From NCBI RefSeq assembly GCF_030719295.1, contig NZ_CP120997.1, positions 1,426,001 to 1,490,000 on the forward strand: 64,000 nt of DNA, read 5' to 3'. The notes under the pieces are model-generated. The model did not search any database, was not told where the DNA came from, and saw only the letters and a program-made list of their open reading frames with translations. Origin of the DNA: Streptomyces sp. Mut1. GTDB taxonomy: Bacteria; Actinomycetota; Actinomycetes; Streptomycetales; Streptomycetaceae. A program made the translations under genes and the position numbers. Below are positions 23,934 through 33,957 of the stretch, in pieces; the stretch's first letter is position 1, and every line of letters starts with the position of its first letter.

Positions 23934-24575
23934 TCAAGTTGACCTCCGGCGCGGCACATGGGCGCGGTACGGGCTCACCGTCGGGTCGCCGTCGATCCAG
24001 AAGCGCCACGGGTGCACCGCCCCGTCCCCGCCCACGCCGGTGCGTGGACCGTTGCGCACCTGGTCACGCCGGGGCGGGGTGCCGTGGAGCACCGACAGCT
24101 CGGCGTCCTCGTGGGCGATGGCGTCCGTGCCGTCCAGGGCCCGGCCGATGTCCAGGGCCGTCGCCAGGCGGGCCGGCCCTTTGGCCAGTTCCTTGTCATT
24201 ACGGGCTGAAACTCGACGTTTGCGCGTGAGTTCGGCGCCCTCGAAGATCTCGCCGGCCCGGAGCAGCACCCCGCTCGCCCTGCCCTCGGGACCGCACACC
24301 AGATTCATGCAGTGCCACATGCCGTAGGTGAAGTAGACGTACGCGTGGCCGGGCGGTCCGTACATCGCGTCGTTGCGCCGGGTGCGGCCCCGGAAGGCGT
24401 GCGAGCCGGGGTCGATCTCGCCGGCGTACGCCTCGACCTCCGTGAGGCGCAGGGCGATCGGGCCGTCCGGTGTGCTGCGGACCAGGGTCCGGCCGAGGAG
24501 ATCGGGTGCCACCTCCAGCACGGGACGGTCGAAGAACTCCCGCGTCAGCGGCGTACGGTCCGGACTGTCGATCAT
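23934..24575 (-). CDS. 3-methyladenine DNA glycosylase (MPG/AAG family)
   Basis: 213 aa from the ATG at 24575. The MPG fold is clear: [40 protein letters not shown] (binding pocket and DNA-intercalating tyrosine region) and [14 protein letters not shown]. Removes alkylated and other damaged purines in base-excision repair. It is the gene immediately upstream of the rrn promoters on the same strand. Confidence 0.94.
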   Translation of the reverse strand: MIDSPDRTPLTREFFDRPVLEVAPDLLGRTLVRSTPDGPIALRLTEVEAYAGEIDPGSHAFRGRTRRNDAMYGPPGHAYVYFTYGMWHCMNLVCGPEGRASGVLLRAGEIFEGAELTRKRRVSARNDKELAKGPARLATALDIGRALDGTDAIAHEDAELSVLHGTPPRRDQVRNGPRTGVGGDGAVHPWRFWIDGDPTVSPYRAHVPRRRST

Positions 24576-24648
24576 GAGGTTCGAGGTTAGCGGGAACCGA
24601 CCGCGATCGTCGCGCGTATGTAGGGATCAGGACCTAGGAGGAGAAAAC

Positions 24649-25431
24649 ATGGGCTTCAAGCGGCTGCTCGCGAGCATGGGTGCCGGTGGCGCTTCGGTGG
24701 AGACGGAGCTCACCGAGCTGAACGTCGTCCCGGGCGGGGTCGTTCAGGGTGAGGTGCGCATCCAGGGCGGGTCGGTGGACCAGCAGATCGAGGGGCTCTC
24801 CGTAGGTCTTCAGGCCCGGGTCGAGGTCGAGGGCCACGACCAGGAGACCAAGCAGGACATCGAGTTCACCAAGCTGCGGCTCGGCGGCGCCTTCGAGGTG
24901 CGGGCCGGGGCGGTGCACGTCGTGCCGTTCGGCCTGGAGATCCCCTGGGAGACGCCCATCACCATGTTCGCGGGCCAGCACCTGCACGGCATGAACATCG
25001 GGGTGACCACCGAGCTGGAGATCGCGCGGGCGCTGGACTCGGGCGACCTCGACCCCGTCAACGTGCACCCGCTGCCGGCCCAGGAGGCCATCCTCGACGC
25101 CTTCGGCCAGCTGGGCTTCGGCTTCCGCAGCGCGGACATGGAGCGCGGCCACATCCGCGGCACGCGTCAGCGGCTGCCCTTCTACCAGGAGATCGAGTTC
25201 TACCCGCCGTCCCAGTACCGGGGGCTGAACCAGGTGGAGCTGTCGTTCGTCGCCGACGACCGCGAGATGGACGTCGTTCTGGAGATGGACAAGAAGGCGG
25301 GCCTCTTCAGCGAGGGCAGCGACTCCTACCGCGCCTTCCGGGTGGGTCTGCACGACTTCCACGAGACCGACTGGGCGGCCTACCTGAACCAGTGGCTGGC
25401 GCAGGTCGGCGGTCAGCGCAACTGGCTCTAG
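24649..25431 (+). CDS. Spo0M-like sporulation-control protein
   Basis: 260 aa from the ATG at 24649 with a strong AGGAGGAG site. The arrestin-like beta-sandwich of the SpoOM family is recognisable: [60 protein letters not shown] and [20 protein letters not shown]. Family knowledge: Bacillus Spo0M influences sporulation, and Streptomyces carry homologues of unclear role. Followed 85 bp later by the PEBP gene on the same strand. Confidence 0.9.
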   Translation: MGFKRLLASMGAGGASVETELTELNVVPGGVVQGEVRIQGGSVDQQIEGLSVGLQARVEVEGHDQETKQDIEFTKLRLGGAFEVRAGAVHVVPFGLEIPWETPITMFAGQHLHGMNIGVTTELEIARALDSGDLDPVNVHPLPAQEAILDAFGQLGFGFRSADMERGHIRGTRQRLPFYQEIEFYPPSQYRGLNQVELSFVADDREMDVVLEMDKKAGLFSEGSDSYRAFRVGLHDFHETDWAAYLNQWLAQVGGQRNWL

Positions 25432-25516
25432 GGTCGGAAGGAGCGGGGGGAGAGAGATCTCCCGCGCAACCCGACAGAACCGACAGAACCCGCAGAGCCG
25501 ACAGAGAGGTGCTGAC

Positions 25517-26056
25517 GTGACCGAGCCGAAGAGGGCGCCGCTGCCGCACGACTTCCACCCGGAAGTGCCCTCGTTCACCGTGGTGAGCGAGGACATCGCC
25601 CCGGGCGCCGTGCTTGCGGACGCACAGGTGTACGCGGCCGGGAACACTTCGCCGCAGCTGCGGTGGGAGGGGTTCCCGGCGGAGACCAAGAGCTTCGCCG
25701 TGACGTGCTTCGACCCGGACGCCCCGACGGGCAGCGGGTTCTGGCACTGGGTGGTCTTCGACATCCCGGCATCGGTCACGCGGCTCCCGGCGGGTGCGGG
25801 CAGCGGAAAGTTCGAGGGGCTGCCCGCCGGTGCCGTACAGGCCCGCAACGACTACGGGACGAAGGACTTCGGCGGGGCCGCCCCGCCGGCCGGTGAGAAT
25901 CACCGCTATGTGTTCACCGTGTACGCGGTGGACAGTGAGAAGCTCGGCCCCGACAGCGACACCTCGCCCGCGGCGGTCGGTTTCAACCTGCGTTTCCACA
26001 CCCTGGGCCGCGCCCAGTTGATCGCCGAATACGCGGAGCCCGCCGAAACCGACTGA
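25517..26056 (+). CDS. YbhB/YbcL family phosphatidylethanolamine-binding protein
   Basis: 179 aa from a GTG at 25517 with GAGAGG upstream. PEBP fold with the ligand-site motif [20 protein letters not shown] and the second motif [20 protein letters not shown]. Cytoplasmic, with no signal peptide. Ligand unknown; family members are small-molecule or kinase-inhibitor-like. A T-tailed terminator follows at 26080-26121. Confidence 0.93.
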   Translation: MTEPKRAPLPHDFHPEVPSFTVVSEDIAPGAVLADAQVYAAGNTSPQLRWEGFPAETKSFAVTCFDPDAPTGSGFWHWVVFDIPASVTRLPAGAGSGKFEGLPAGAVQARNDYGTKDFGGAAPPAGENHRYVFTVYAVDSEKLGPDSDTSPAAVGFNLRFHTLGRAQLIAEYAEPAETD

Positions 26057-26079
26057 GACGAAAAACCCCGCAGCCGTTT

Positions 26080-26121
26080 GCCCTGCCCTGGTCCTGGAGA
26101 GATCAGGGCAGGGCGTTTTTT
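26080..26121 (+). terminator. intrinsic terminator after the PEBP gene
   Basis: An 11-bp stem GCCCTGCCCTG (26080-26090) / CAGGGCAGGGC (26104-26114) followed by a six-T run at 26116-26121. Confidence 0.88.
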
Positions 26122-26203
26122 AATGCGTTGTCCATCACGGCCCGCCCGGCCAGAGTTGATCCGGGCCTGCCAGGGGGCGGCCGGCACACGGGAGGTGGGC
26201 GGG

Positions 26204-26710
26204 ATGCGGGACACGCTGGTTCTGAACGCGAGCTTCGAGCCGCTGTCGACGGTGACGCTGAATCGCGCGGTGGTGCTGATTCTGCAGGACAAGGCCGTCG
26301 TCGAGCAGTCGCACCCCGGCCTCCGGATGCGCGGGGCCGCCGTGGACATACCGGTGCCCCGGGTGATCAGGCTCTGCCGGTACGTACGGGTGCCGTTCCG
26401 AAGACAGGCCCCGTGGTCCAGAAGGGGTGTGCTGGTCCGGGACCAGCACCGGTGCGCGTACTGCGGGAAGCGTGCGAGCACCGTCGACCATGTCGTGCCA
26501 CGCGCCCAGGGCGGCCAGGACACCTGGCTCAATACGGTGGCCTCGTGCGCCGAGGACAACCACCGCAAAGCGGCCCGGACGCCGGAGCAGGCGGGGATGC
26601 CGCTCCTGCGGCAGCCGTTCGTGCCGTCCCCGGCGGACGCGATGCTGCTGGCACTCGGGGCCGGTGACCGGTCGGCGCTGCCGGAGTGGCTCGCGCAGTC
26701 CGCGGCGTAG
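26204..26710 (+). CDS. HNH endonuclease family protein
   Basis: 168 aa from the ATG at 26204 with GGAGG upstream; the longer in-frame extension overlaps the preceding terminator and is rejected. The C-terminal half is an HNH domain: RDQHRCAYCGKRASTVDHVV (zinc Cys pair, catalytic His), GGQDTWLNTVASC and DNHRKAARTPEQAGM. The N-terminal half (MRDTLVLNASFEPLSTV) is the stretch shared by the widespread actinobacterial HNH protein of unknown role. Confidence 0.92.
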   Translation: MRDTLVLNASFEPLSTVTLNRAVVLILQDKAVVEQSHPGLRMRGAAVDIPVPRVIRLCRYVRVPFRRQAPWSRRGVLVRDQHRCAYCGKRASTVDHVVPRAQGGQDTWLNTVASCAEDNHRKAARTPEQAGMPLLRQPFVPSPADAMLLALGAGDRSALPEWLAQSAA

Positions 26711-26731
26711 CCGCCGTACGCCCGGCGCCGT

Positions 26732-26769
26732 GACCGAGGCCCGTCTCCGCGAGGAGGCGGGCCTCGGTC
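26732..26769. terminator. convergent-gene hairpin
   Basis: 12-bp inverted repeat 26732-26743 / 26758-26769 between the HNH and TauE genes. Confidence 0.65.
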
Positions 26770-26771
26770 CG

Positions 26772-27539
26772 TCAGCGCAGCACCAGCTGGACGATGGCCG
26801 CCGTGCCGACCGTGACGATGAGGGCGCGCAGGAAGGCGGGGCTGAGCCGGCGGCCGACCTTGGCGCCGATCTGGCCGCCGAGCGCGGAGCCCACCGCGAT
26901 CAGCACGACGGCCGTCCAGTCGAAGTCGGCGACGAAGAGGAAGAAGAGCGCGGCGATGCTGTTGACGATGGCCGCGAGGACGTTCTTCACGGCGTTGAGG
27001 CGCTGCATGGTGTCGTCGACGAGCATGCCCATGAGGGAGAGGTAGATGATCCCCTGGGCGGCGGTGAAGTAGCCGCCGTAGACGCTGGCGAGCGTCAGAC
27101 CGATGAAGAGCAGGGGGCCGCCGTCCGGGTGGGCCGGCGTCCCGGTGCGGGCGCGCCTGGACTGGACCGCTTTGCTGATGCGCGGTTGCAGGATGACCAG
27201 GAGGAGGGCCAGCGCGACCAGGACCGGGACGATGGTCTCGAAGGCCGTGGAGGGCAGGGCCAGTAGCAGGGTGGCGCCGGTCAGGCCGCCGACGAGGGCG
27301 CCCACGGTGAGTTTGAGGACACGGGGGCGCTGGCCTTCGAGTTCCTTGCGGTAGCCGATCGCGCCGCTGATGGAGCCGGGGATCAGGCCGAGTGCGTTGG
27401 AGACGGTGGCGGTGACCGGGGGCAGGCCGGTGGCGAGCAGCACGGGGAAGGTGATCAGCGTCCCCGAACCGACGATCGTGTTGATCGTGCCTGCGCTGAT
27501 CCCCGCCGCGAAGACGGCGAGCATCTCCCAGATGGACAT
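26772..27539 (-). CDS. TauE/SafE family sulfite/anion exporter
   Basis: 255 aa from the ATG at 27539 with GGGGGA upstream. About eight membrane helices in two TauE repeats: INTIVGSGTLITFPVLLATG with the conserved G(S/G)G, SNALGLIPGSISG, and VYGGYFTAAQGIIYLSLMG for the second repeat. Membrane permease of the sulfonate/sulfite/anion export type; substrate unknown. Confidence 0.9.
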   Translation of the reverse strand: MSIWEMLAVFAAGISAGTINTIVGSGTLITFPVLLATGLPPVTATVSNALGLIPGSISGAIGYRKELEGQRPRVLKLTVGALVGGLTGATLLLALPSTAFETIVPVLVALALLLVILQPRISKAVQSRRARTGTPAHPDGGPLLFIGLTLASVYGGYFTAAQGIIYLSLMGMLVDDTMQRLNAVKNVLAAIVNSIAALFFLFVADFDWTAVVLIAVGSALGGQIGAKVGRRLSPAFLRALIVTVGTAAIVQLVLR

Positions 27540-27601
27540 GGCGTATCCCCCGTGCGTGATCGGTGCTTGGTGCACCGAATCATGCACGGGGGATGTACAC
27601 G

Positions 27602-28531
27602 TCAGTCGACCGGGGGTTCCTCGCGGCGTTCCTTGCCGGTGTTGAAGCCGGGTACGCCGGAGCCGAGGTTGCCGAAGGCGCCGCTCAGGCCCTTGAGGGC
27701 GTCGCCGATCTCGCTGGGCACGATCCAGAGCTTGTTGGCGTCGCCCTCGGCGATCTTCGGCAGCATCTGGAGGTACTGGTACGACAGGAGCTTCTGGTCC
27801 GGGTCACCGGCGTGGATGGACTCGAAGACCGTACGGATGGCCTGGGCCTCGCCCTCGGCGCGCAGGGCGGCGGCCTTGGCCTCACCTTCGGCGCGCAGGA
27901 TCGCCGACTGCTTCTCGCCCTCGGCGGTGAGGATCGCGGACTGGCGGGTGCCCTCGGCCTGGAGGATGGCGGCGCGCTTGTCGCGGTCGGCGCGCATCTG
28001 CTTCTCCATCGAGTCCTGGATGGAGGTGGGCGGCTCGATCGCTTTGAGCTCGACGCGGTTGACGCGGATGCCCCATTTGCCGGTGGCCTCGTCGAGGACT
28101 CCACGCAGGGCCGCGTTGATGTCCTCGCGGGAGGTGAGGGTCCGTTCCAGGTCCATGCCGCCGATGATGTTGCGCAGCGTGGTGACGGTGAGCTGCTCGA
28201 TGGCCTGGATGTAGCTGGCGACCTCGTAGGTCGCGGCCCGCGCGTCGGTCACCTGGTAGTAGATGACGGTGTCGATGTTGACCACCAGGTTGTCCTGGGT
28301 GATCACGGGCTGCGGCGGGAAGGGTACGACCTGCTCGCGCAGGTCGATCCGGTTGCGGATCGAGTCGATGAACGGGACGACGATGTTCAGGCCCGCGTTC
28401 AGGGTGCGGGTGTACCGGCCGAATCGCTCGACGATGGCGGCGCTGGCCTGGGGGATGACCTGGATCGTCTTGATCAGAGCGATGAAGACGAGCACCACCA
28501 GAATGATCAGGACGATGATGATCGGTTGCAT
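27602..28531 (-). CDS. SPFH/band-7 (stomatin-like) membrane protein
   Basis: 309 aa from the ATG at 28531 (GAGGAAACG before it). One N-terminal membrane helix (PIIIVLIILVVLVFIALI), then the SPFH domain (ASAAIVERFGRYTRTLNAGL, WGIRVNRVELKAIEPP), then an Ala/Glu-rich coiled coil with AEGEKQSAILRAEGEAKAAA repeats. Forms oligomeric rings in membrane microdomains and acts with NfeD partners; the nfeD gene lies 74 bp upstream on the same strand. Confidence 0.94.
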   Translation of the reverse strand: MQPIIIVLIILVVLVFIALIKTIQVIPQASAAIVERFGRYTRTLNAGLNIVVPFIDSIRNRIDLREQVVPFPPQPVITQDNLVVNIDTVIYYQVTDARAATYEVASYIQAIEQLTVTTLRNIIGGMDLERTLTSREDINAALRGVLDEATGKWGIRVNRVELKAIEPPTSIQDSMEKQMRADRDKRAAILQAEGTRQSAILTAEGEKQSAILRAEGEAKAAALRAEGEAQAIRTVFESIHAGDPDQKLLSYQYLQMLPKIAEGDANKLWIVPSEIGDALKGLSGAFGNLGSGVPGFNTGKERREEPPVD

Positions 28532-28605
28532 CGTTTCCTCGTGCCCTTCGGTTGATGATCGTCATCGAGTCTGTCAGAACACGCCGTGGTCCGGGGGCCG
28601 TTCGG

Positions 28606-29037
28606 TCACATGACGATGGCCGTCGCCCCGTCGATGTCGACCACATCGACCTGTTGGCCCGGTTCGAAGCTGATTCCGGCGTCGAGCGCGCGTGCCGACC
28701 AGACCTCTCCGGCCAGCTTGATGCGGCCGCCGGCTCCGTCCACCCGTTCCAGGACGACGGCCTGACGGCCCCTCAGGGCGTCGATGCCGGTGGCATGCTG
28801 CGGGGTACGGTCCGCGCGCTGTCTGCCCGCGATCAGACGCACCACGGCGATCAGCGCCACCGAGACGATGACGAAGACCAGGACCTGGGCGACGATTCCG
28901 CCGCCGAGGGCCGCGACCACCGCGGCGGCGACCGCCCCCACGGCGAACATGCCGAATTCGGGCATCGCGGTGAGGACGAGCGGAATGCCCAGTCCTGCCG
29001 CACCGATCAGCCACCACACCCACGCGTCGATGTCCAC
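28606..29037 (-). CDS. NfeD family membrane protein
   Basis: 143 aa from a GTG at 29037. Three to four membrane segments at the N-terminus (MDIDAWVWWLIGAAGLGIPL, FGMFAVGAVAAAVVAALGGG, VLVFVIVSVALIAVVRLI) and a C-terminal OB-fold (GRIKLAGEVWSARALDAG). Short NfeD without the protease domain. Pairs with the downstream SPFH protein, a conserved two-gene unit. Confidence 0.9.
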   Translation of the reverse strand: MDIDAWVWWLIGAAGLGIPLVLTAMPEFGMFAVGAVAAAVVAALGGGIVAQVLVFVIVSVALIAVVRLIAGRQRADRTPQHATGIDALRGRQAVVLERVDGAGGRIKLAGEVWSARALDAGISFEPGQQVDVVDIDGATAIVM

Positions 29038-29128
29038 GTGGTCATCGTAGGTCCGCGAGCACCTCCACCGACAGGGCGCAACCGGGCCCGTACGGCGGCG
29101 AGTACGGCGGGCGGGCCGCCCTACCGGC

Positions 29129-29926
<798 letters not shown>

Positions 29927-30080
29927 GAGCGCGTTGTCTCCCCATGCAGTGTCGAGATCGTCGCGTGCCTGTGGGCACAGCTCCCAGGGAAAACCTACGC
30001 CACCGCAGGAGTGCAAAGGGCGCTGGGCCCGTCGTCGCGAGGCGGACGGGGGGTGCGGCCGGAGCTTCTAAGCTGTCGGC

Positions 30081-30860
30081 ATGCTTTCGGAACCACGCTC
30101 AGGGCTGCTGGCCGCTTGGGGCAACGCGCTGCTCTCGGGGCTCGTGTCGCCGGACGACGCGGCGCTCGCGATCGTCGGAGAGGACGCGGTGCACCGCGTC
30201 GAGGGGCTGCCCGGCGAGGCGGGGCCGGCCGGCCTCACGTTCGCGCTGGGGCGGCTGCGGTCGCTGGGGGTGAGCGGGTTCCGGGTGGCGCTGCCGGTGC
30301 CGGGGCATCCGCTGGGGCTGAGCGGTCCGGCCGATTTCAACGCGCGGGCGCTGGAGGCGGAGGAGGCGGTGGTCACGCACGGTGCTCCGTACGGACTGGT
30401 GCCCGAGGTGCGCGAGGCGGGGCCCGCCGGGGATCTGCACGTGGACGTGGTCTGGCACTGCCTGGCGGTACGGGAGGCTCCGCCGGCCGATGTGCCGTCG
30501 CTGGGCGAGGCGGAGCGGGAGCTGGCGGAGGCGTTGCGGGACGCGACGGCCGTGCTGTCCCGGCTCGACGTGGCCGGTTCGGGGCCGGTGGCGGAGGCGG
30601 CGGTGGACGCGTACCGGGCACGGGCCGAGCGCGGGCGCGAGGTGCTGGCCCCCGGGTATCCGCCCCGGGCGGTGCGGGTGCTGGAGCTGGCGCAGCGGGT
30701 CGGGCTGCTGGTCTCGGTGGCGTACGAGAACGGGCACGGCGGTGCGGTGAGCGCCTCGGAGATGGCGGCACGGGGCGAGGCGCTGCGGCCGGTGGAGCGG
30801 GTGGCCCGGCGGGCGCAGGTGGCGGCGTACAACGCGTATGTGGAGGAGCGGGCGCGCTGA
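30081..30860 (+). CDS. conserved hypothetical protein
   Basis: 259 aa from the ATG at 30081. I do not recognise a domain. It is a soluble Ala/Gly/Glu-rich protein with no signal or membrane segment; noticeable stretches are GFRVALPVPGHPLGLSGPAD and PRAVRVLELAQRVGLLVSVA. A TAAGCT -10-like box at 30069-30074 sits 6 bp before the ATG, suggesting a leaderless mRNA. Divergent from the ABC ATPase. Confidence 0.8.
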   Translation: MLSEPRSGLLAAWGNALLSGLVSPDDAALAIVGEDAVHRVEGLPGEAGPAGLTFALGRLRSLGVSGFRVALPVPGHPLGLSGPADFNARALEAEEAVVTHGAPYGLVPEVREAGPAGDLHVDVVWHCLAVREAPPADVPSLGEAERELAEALRDATAVLSRLDVAGSGPVAEAAVDAYRARAERGREVLAPGYPPRAVRVLELAQRVGLLVSVAYENGHGGAVSASEMAARGEALRPVERVARRAQVAAYNAYVEERAR

Positions 30861-30897
30861 GAGCTGTCCCGTGGTAATCCGTGGCGGGCGCGGAGAT

Positions 30898-30928
30898 CCG
30901 CCGGACAGGCCCTAGTCCTGTCCGGCGG
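30898..30928. terminator. terminator hairpin overlapping the response-regulator stop
   Basis: 12-bp inverted repeat 30898-30909 / 30917-30928; the stop codon of the regulator gene lies in the loop region. Serves the convergent pair. Confidence 0.7.
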
Positions 30929-31562
30929 CCCCGTGGCGGACGGCCCACAGGGCGGCCTGGGTGCGGTCCGAGAGGTCCAGCTTCATCAGGATGTTCGAGA
31001 CATGGGTCTTGACGGTCTTCTCGGACAGGACCAGGGCCCGTGCGATCTCCCGGTTGGACCGGCCGTCGGCGATCAGGCCGAGGACTTCCCGCTCCCGTTC
31101 GGTCAGGGTGCTCCCCCGGCCGGTTCCCGAGCCCGGCTCGTCCTGGGCCAGCAGCGCCCCGGCCACCTCGGGCTGGAGCAGGACGTGCCCGGCGTGCACC
31201 GAGCGGATGGCGCCGGCCAGCGCGTCGGGGTCGACGTCCTTGTACACGTAGCCGGAGGCGCCGGCGCGCAGGGCGGGGACGACCGTGCGCTGTTCGGTGA
31301 AGCTGGTGACGATCAGCACCTTGGCCGGGTTCGCCAGTTCGCGGAGCCTGCGCAGCGCCTCGATGCCGTCGGTGCCGGGCATCTTGATGTCCATCAGCAC
31401 CACGTCGGGCCGCAGCTCCTCGGTCCTGGCCACGCCCTCGGCGCCGTCGGACGCCTCGCCGACGACCTCGATGTCGTCCTGGATCTCCAGGAAGGTCCGC
31501 AGGCCGCGGCGGACCACCTGGTGGTCGTCCACCAGCAGCACCCTGATGATCGTGTCAGCCAC
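30912..31562 (-). CDS. NarL/LuxR-family response regulator
   Basis: 216 aa from a GTG at 31562 that overlaps the end of the kinase gene by 8 bp. Receiver domain with acidic pocket LLVDDHQVVRRG and phospho-acceptor Asp at about residue 58 (VVLMDIKMPGTDG), conserved TSF and YKD switch residues, then a C-terminal GerE/LuxR helix-turn-helix (LTEREREVLGLIADGRSNRE, LSEKTVKTHVSNILMKLDL). DNA-binding partner of the adjacent sensor kinase; regulon unknown. Confidence 0.95.
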   Translation of the reverse strand: MADTIIRVLLVDDHQVVRRGLRTFLEIQDDIEVVGEASDGAEGVARTEELRPDVVLMDIKMPGTDGIEALRRLRELANPAKVLIVTSFTEQRTVVPALRAGASGYVYKDVDPDALAGAIRSVHAGHVLLQPEVAGALLAQDEPGSGTGRGSTLTEREREVLGLIADGRSNREIARALVLSEKTVKTHVSNILMKLDLSDRTQAALWAVRHGAAGQD

Positions 31563-32700
31563 CGGGTATCTCCATCTCGATCGTGGTGCCCCTGCCGGGT
31601 TCGGATTCGACGGTGAGCCGGCCGCCGACGCCGCTCGCCCGGTCCCGCATGGATACCAGGCCCAGATGGCGCCCGGCCTGGCGGGTGGCCGCGGGTTCGA
31701 AGCCCCGGCCGTCGTCGGTGATCCGCAGCACGGTGGAGCCGTCTCGGCGGGCGAGGGTGACATCGACGTGCGCGGCGCCGGAGTGGCGCAGGGCGTTGTG
31801 CAGGGCCTCCTGGGAGACCCGCAGCAGCGCCTCCTCCTGGGCGGCGGGCAGGGCGCGGACGCCCGAGCCGGTGAAGGTGACGCGGGCGCTGTGGGCCCGG
31901 TCCAGGACCTGGATCTGGGTACGGAGGGTGGCGACGAGGCCGTCCTCGTCCAGGGCGGCCGGGCGCAGCTCCACGACGGCGGCGCGCAGCTCGTCCACGG
32001 CCTCGGCGGCCAGTGCGGCGACCTGCTGGAGCTCGCCCTTGGCGCGGGCCGGGTCGCGGTCGACGAGGGCGGCGGCGGCCTGGGCGGTGAGGCGGAGCGA
32101 GAAGAGCTTCTGGCTGACCGCGTCGTGGAGCTCGTGGGCGAGGCGGGAGCGTTCCTCGGCGATGGTGAGCTCGCGGCTGCGCTCGTAGAGCCGGGCGTTG
32201 GTGAGGGCTATCGCGGCGTGCTGGGCGAGGATCGAGAGCAGTTCCTCGTCCTCGGCGGTGAAGCCGCAGCTGCCTTCGGGCTTGGGGCACCTCTTGTTGG
32301 CGAGGAAGAGCGCGCCGATGGTCTCGTCGCCGTCCCGGATGGGCAGGCCGAGGAAGTCGGACATGTCGGGGTGGGCGCTGGGCCAGCCCTCGAAGCGCGG
32401 GTCCTTGCGGACGTCGGCCAGCCGCTCGGGCTTCGCGCCGTGGAGCATCGCGGCGAGGATGCCGTGCTGCCGGGGCAGCGGTCCGATGGCCTTCCACTGC
32501 TCGTCGCTCACGCCGTCGACGACGAACTGGGCGAAGCCGCCGTGGTCGTCGGGGACCCCGAGGGCGGCGTATTCGGCGTCCAGGAGTTCGCGGGCCGAGG
32601 CGACGATCGTCTTCAGGACGTCCCGTACCTCCAGGTGGCGGCTCATGGCGAGCAGCGCGGCGCTGACGGCTGCGAGGCCCGAGGGTGGGCGGTGGCTCAT
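31555..32700 (-). CDS. GAF-domain sensor histidine kinase (HisKA_3)
   Basis: 381 aa from the ATG at 32700 (GAGG upstream); a longer frame is not needed. An N-terminal GAF domain (about residues 25-170) contains FLGLPIRDGDETIGALFLAN. The dimerisation/phosphotransfer region has the accepting His at about 192 (RSRLAHELHDAVSQKL). The HATPase has NALRHSGAAHVDV and ITDDGRGFEP, ending GTTIEMEIPGG. No membrane helices, so it senses a cytoplasmic or bound signal. Cotranscribed with the response regulator. Confidence 0.95.
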   Translation of the reverse strand: MSHRPPSGLAAVSAALLAMSRHLEVRDVLKTIVASARELLDAEYAALGVPDDHGGFAQFVVDGVSDEQWKAIGPLPRQHGILAAMLHGAKPERLADVRKDPRFEGWPSAHPDMSDFLGLPIRDGDETIGALFLANKRCPKPEGSCGFTAEDEELLSILAQHAAIALTNARLYERSRELTIAEERSRLAHELHDAVSQKLFSLRLTAQAAAALVDRDPARAKGELQQVAALAAEAVDELRAAVVELRPAALDEDGLVATLRTQIQVLDRAHSARVTFTGSGVRALPAAQEEALLRVSQEALHNALRHSGAAHVDVTLARRDGSTVLRITDDGRGFEPAATRQAGRHLGLVSMRDRASGVGGRLTVESEPGRGTTIEMEIPGG

Positions 32701-33134
32701 GGCCTCACCGTACCGGCGCCCTCCCGGCCCCGTATCGGGCTGCGGACGGCCGTGGGCCGGGGCGTGAGGACTAGGACCGGAGACCCGGGCCCGAGCTGCG
32801 CATCCCTGTCCGCCACCTCTTTCCGGAACGTCACATTCCGCATTGCTGGCGCAACACATGGTGATTCCGTTACCCGCCCGATGTGAGGCCGCGCATAGGG
32901 CCCACGTCACTTACGAAGCTACCTAGTGGAGCAAAAAGGGCGATTTGGGTGGTCTTGACCTGGGATGCCGTGGTGCGAACAGTGCGGTAATCCACTATCC
33001 GGCTTCGTACGTCACACCTTTGCCATGGCATTTTGCCGGCGCTAAGAATTGCTCTCGTCCCCGACGGAGATGCGTAGCCGCTCCCGTCTTCGTCCTCCGT
33101 GAGGACCCCCGCGAATACGAAGAGGTAAGCCTGT
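32701..33134. promoter_or_regulatory. divergent promoter region and long leader of the transglycosylase gene
   Basis: 434 bp between the kinase and transglycosylase starts, relatively AT-rich from 32820. TTTGCC/TAAGAA elements near 33018-33047 could form a promoter for the plus-strand gene, giving a leader of roughly 85 nt. Distant arms TACGAAG (32912-32918) and CTTCGTA (33003-33009) are complementary. I looked for a c-di-AMP (ydaO) riboswitch, common before Streptomyces cell-wall hydrolases, and did not find its conserved core. Confidence 0.4.
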
Positions 33135-33872
33135 ATGTCCGCGTCCCGCATCACCGGCCGTCTCCGCCGCCTGAACAAGACCCAGAAGCTCTCCGCCGCC
33201 GGCGTGTCCGCCGTCGCCGCCGCTGCCCTCTCCTTGTCCCTGGTGCCCGGTAACGCCGAGGCCGAGACCGAGCCCCAGGCACTCTCCGCTGCTCCGGTCA
33301 TCTTCGACTCCGCCGCCTCCAAGCAGACCAAGGCCATCCAGGACAGCCTCATCGAGCAGCACTCGACCGCCGAGAAGCTGGTCAAGGCCGCCGACGCCGC
33401 CAAGGCCAAGAAGGCCTCCGCGGTGAAGGAGAAGGCCGAGGCGAAGGCCAAGAAAGCCAAGCTGAAGAAGGCGAAGGCCAAGGCCCGCAAGGCCGCCGCC
33501 TCGCGCGGCGACCAGTCCGCGAGCCGCTCGTCCGCCCGTACGCACGCCTTCGGGAACAACCTGGACGGCTGGATCAAGGAATCCCTGTCCATCATGAAGG
33601 CCAAGGGCATCCCGGGCACCTACGAGGGCCTGCACCGCAACATCATCCGTGAGTCCAGCGGCAACCCGAACGCCATCAACGACTGGGACATCAACGCGAT
33701 CAACGGTGTTCCGTCGATCGGTCTGCTCCAGATCATCAAGCCGACGTTCGACTACTACCACGTCTCCGGCACCCCGCACACGCAGTACGACCCGGTCGCC
33801 AACATCACCGCGTCGGCCAACTACGCCGCCGACAAGTACGGCTCGATCGACAACGTCAACAGCGCGTACTGA
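33135..33872 (+). CDS. secreted SLT-domain lytic transglycosylase
   Basis: 245 aa from the ATG at 33135 (GAGG upstream). Signal peptide about residues 1-43 (basic start, then LSAAGVSAVAAAALSLSLVP). A Lys/Ala-rich linker or coiled coil follows at about 80-125 (KEKAEAKAKKAKLKKAKAKA). The C-terminal SLT domain has IRESSGNPNAINDWDINAIN with the probable catalytic Glu at 173, and GVPSIGLLQIIKPTFDYYH. Cleaves peptidoglycan strands outside the membrane; the basic linker may bind wall polymers (inference). Confidence 0.9.
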   Translation: MSASRITGRLRRLNKTQKLSAAGVSAVAAAALSLSLVPGNAEAETEPQALSAAPVIFDSAASKQTKAIQDSLIEQHSTAEKLVKAADAAKAKKASAVKEKAEAKAKKAKLKKAKAKARKAAASRGDQSASRSSARTHAFGNNLDGWIKESLSIMKAKGIPGTYEGLHRNIIRESSGNPNAINDWDINAINGVPSIGLLQIIKPTFDYYHVSGTPHTQYDPVANITASANYAADKYGSIDNVNSAY

Positions 33873-33908
33873 TCCGCAGCGATCCGTACGCCGACGGCAC
33901 ATGCCGAA

Positions 33909-33936
33909 GGGCGGCACCCCGCGTGGGGTGCCGCCC
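33909..33936. terminator. bidirectional terminator
   Basis: 12-bp inverted repeat 33909-33920 / 33925-33936 with loop GCGT between convergent genes. Confidence 0.8.
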
Positions 33937-33957
33937 TCCGGCGTGCGTACGGCCCGG

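Noticed and set aside
32701..33134. c-di-AMP (ydaO) riboswitch upstream of the secreted transglycosylase
   Set aside because: Expected in this context in Streptomyces, but the conserved riboswitch core segments are not seen.
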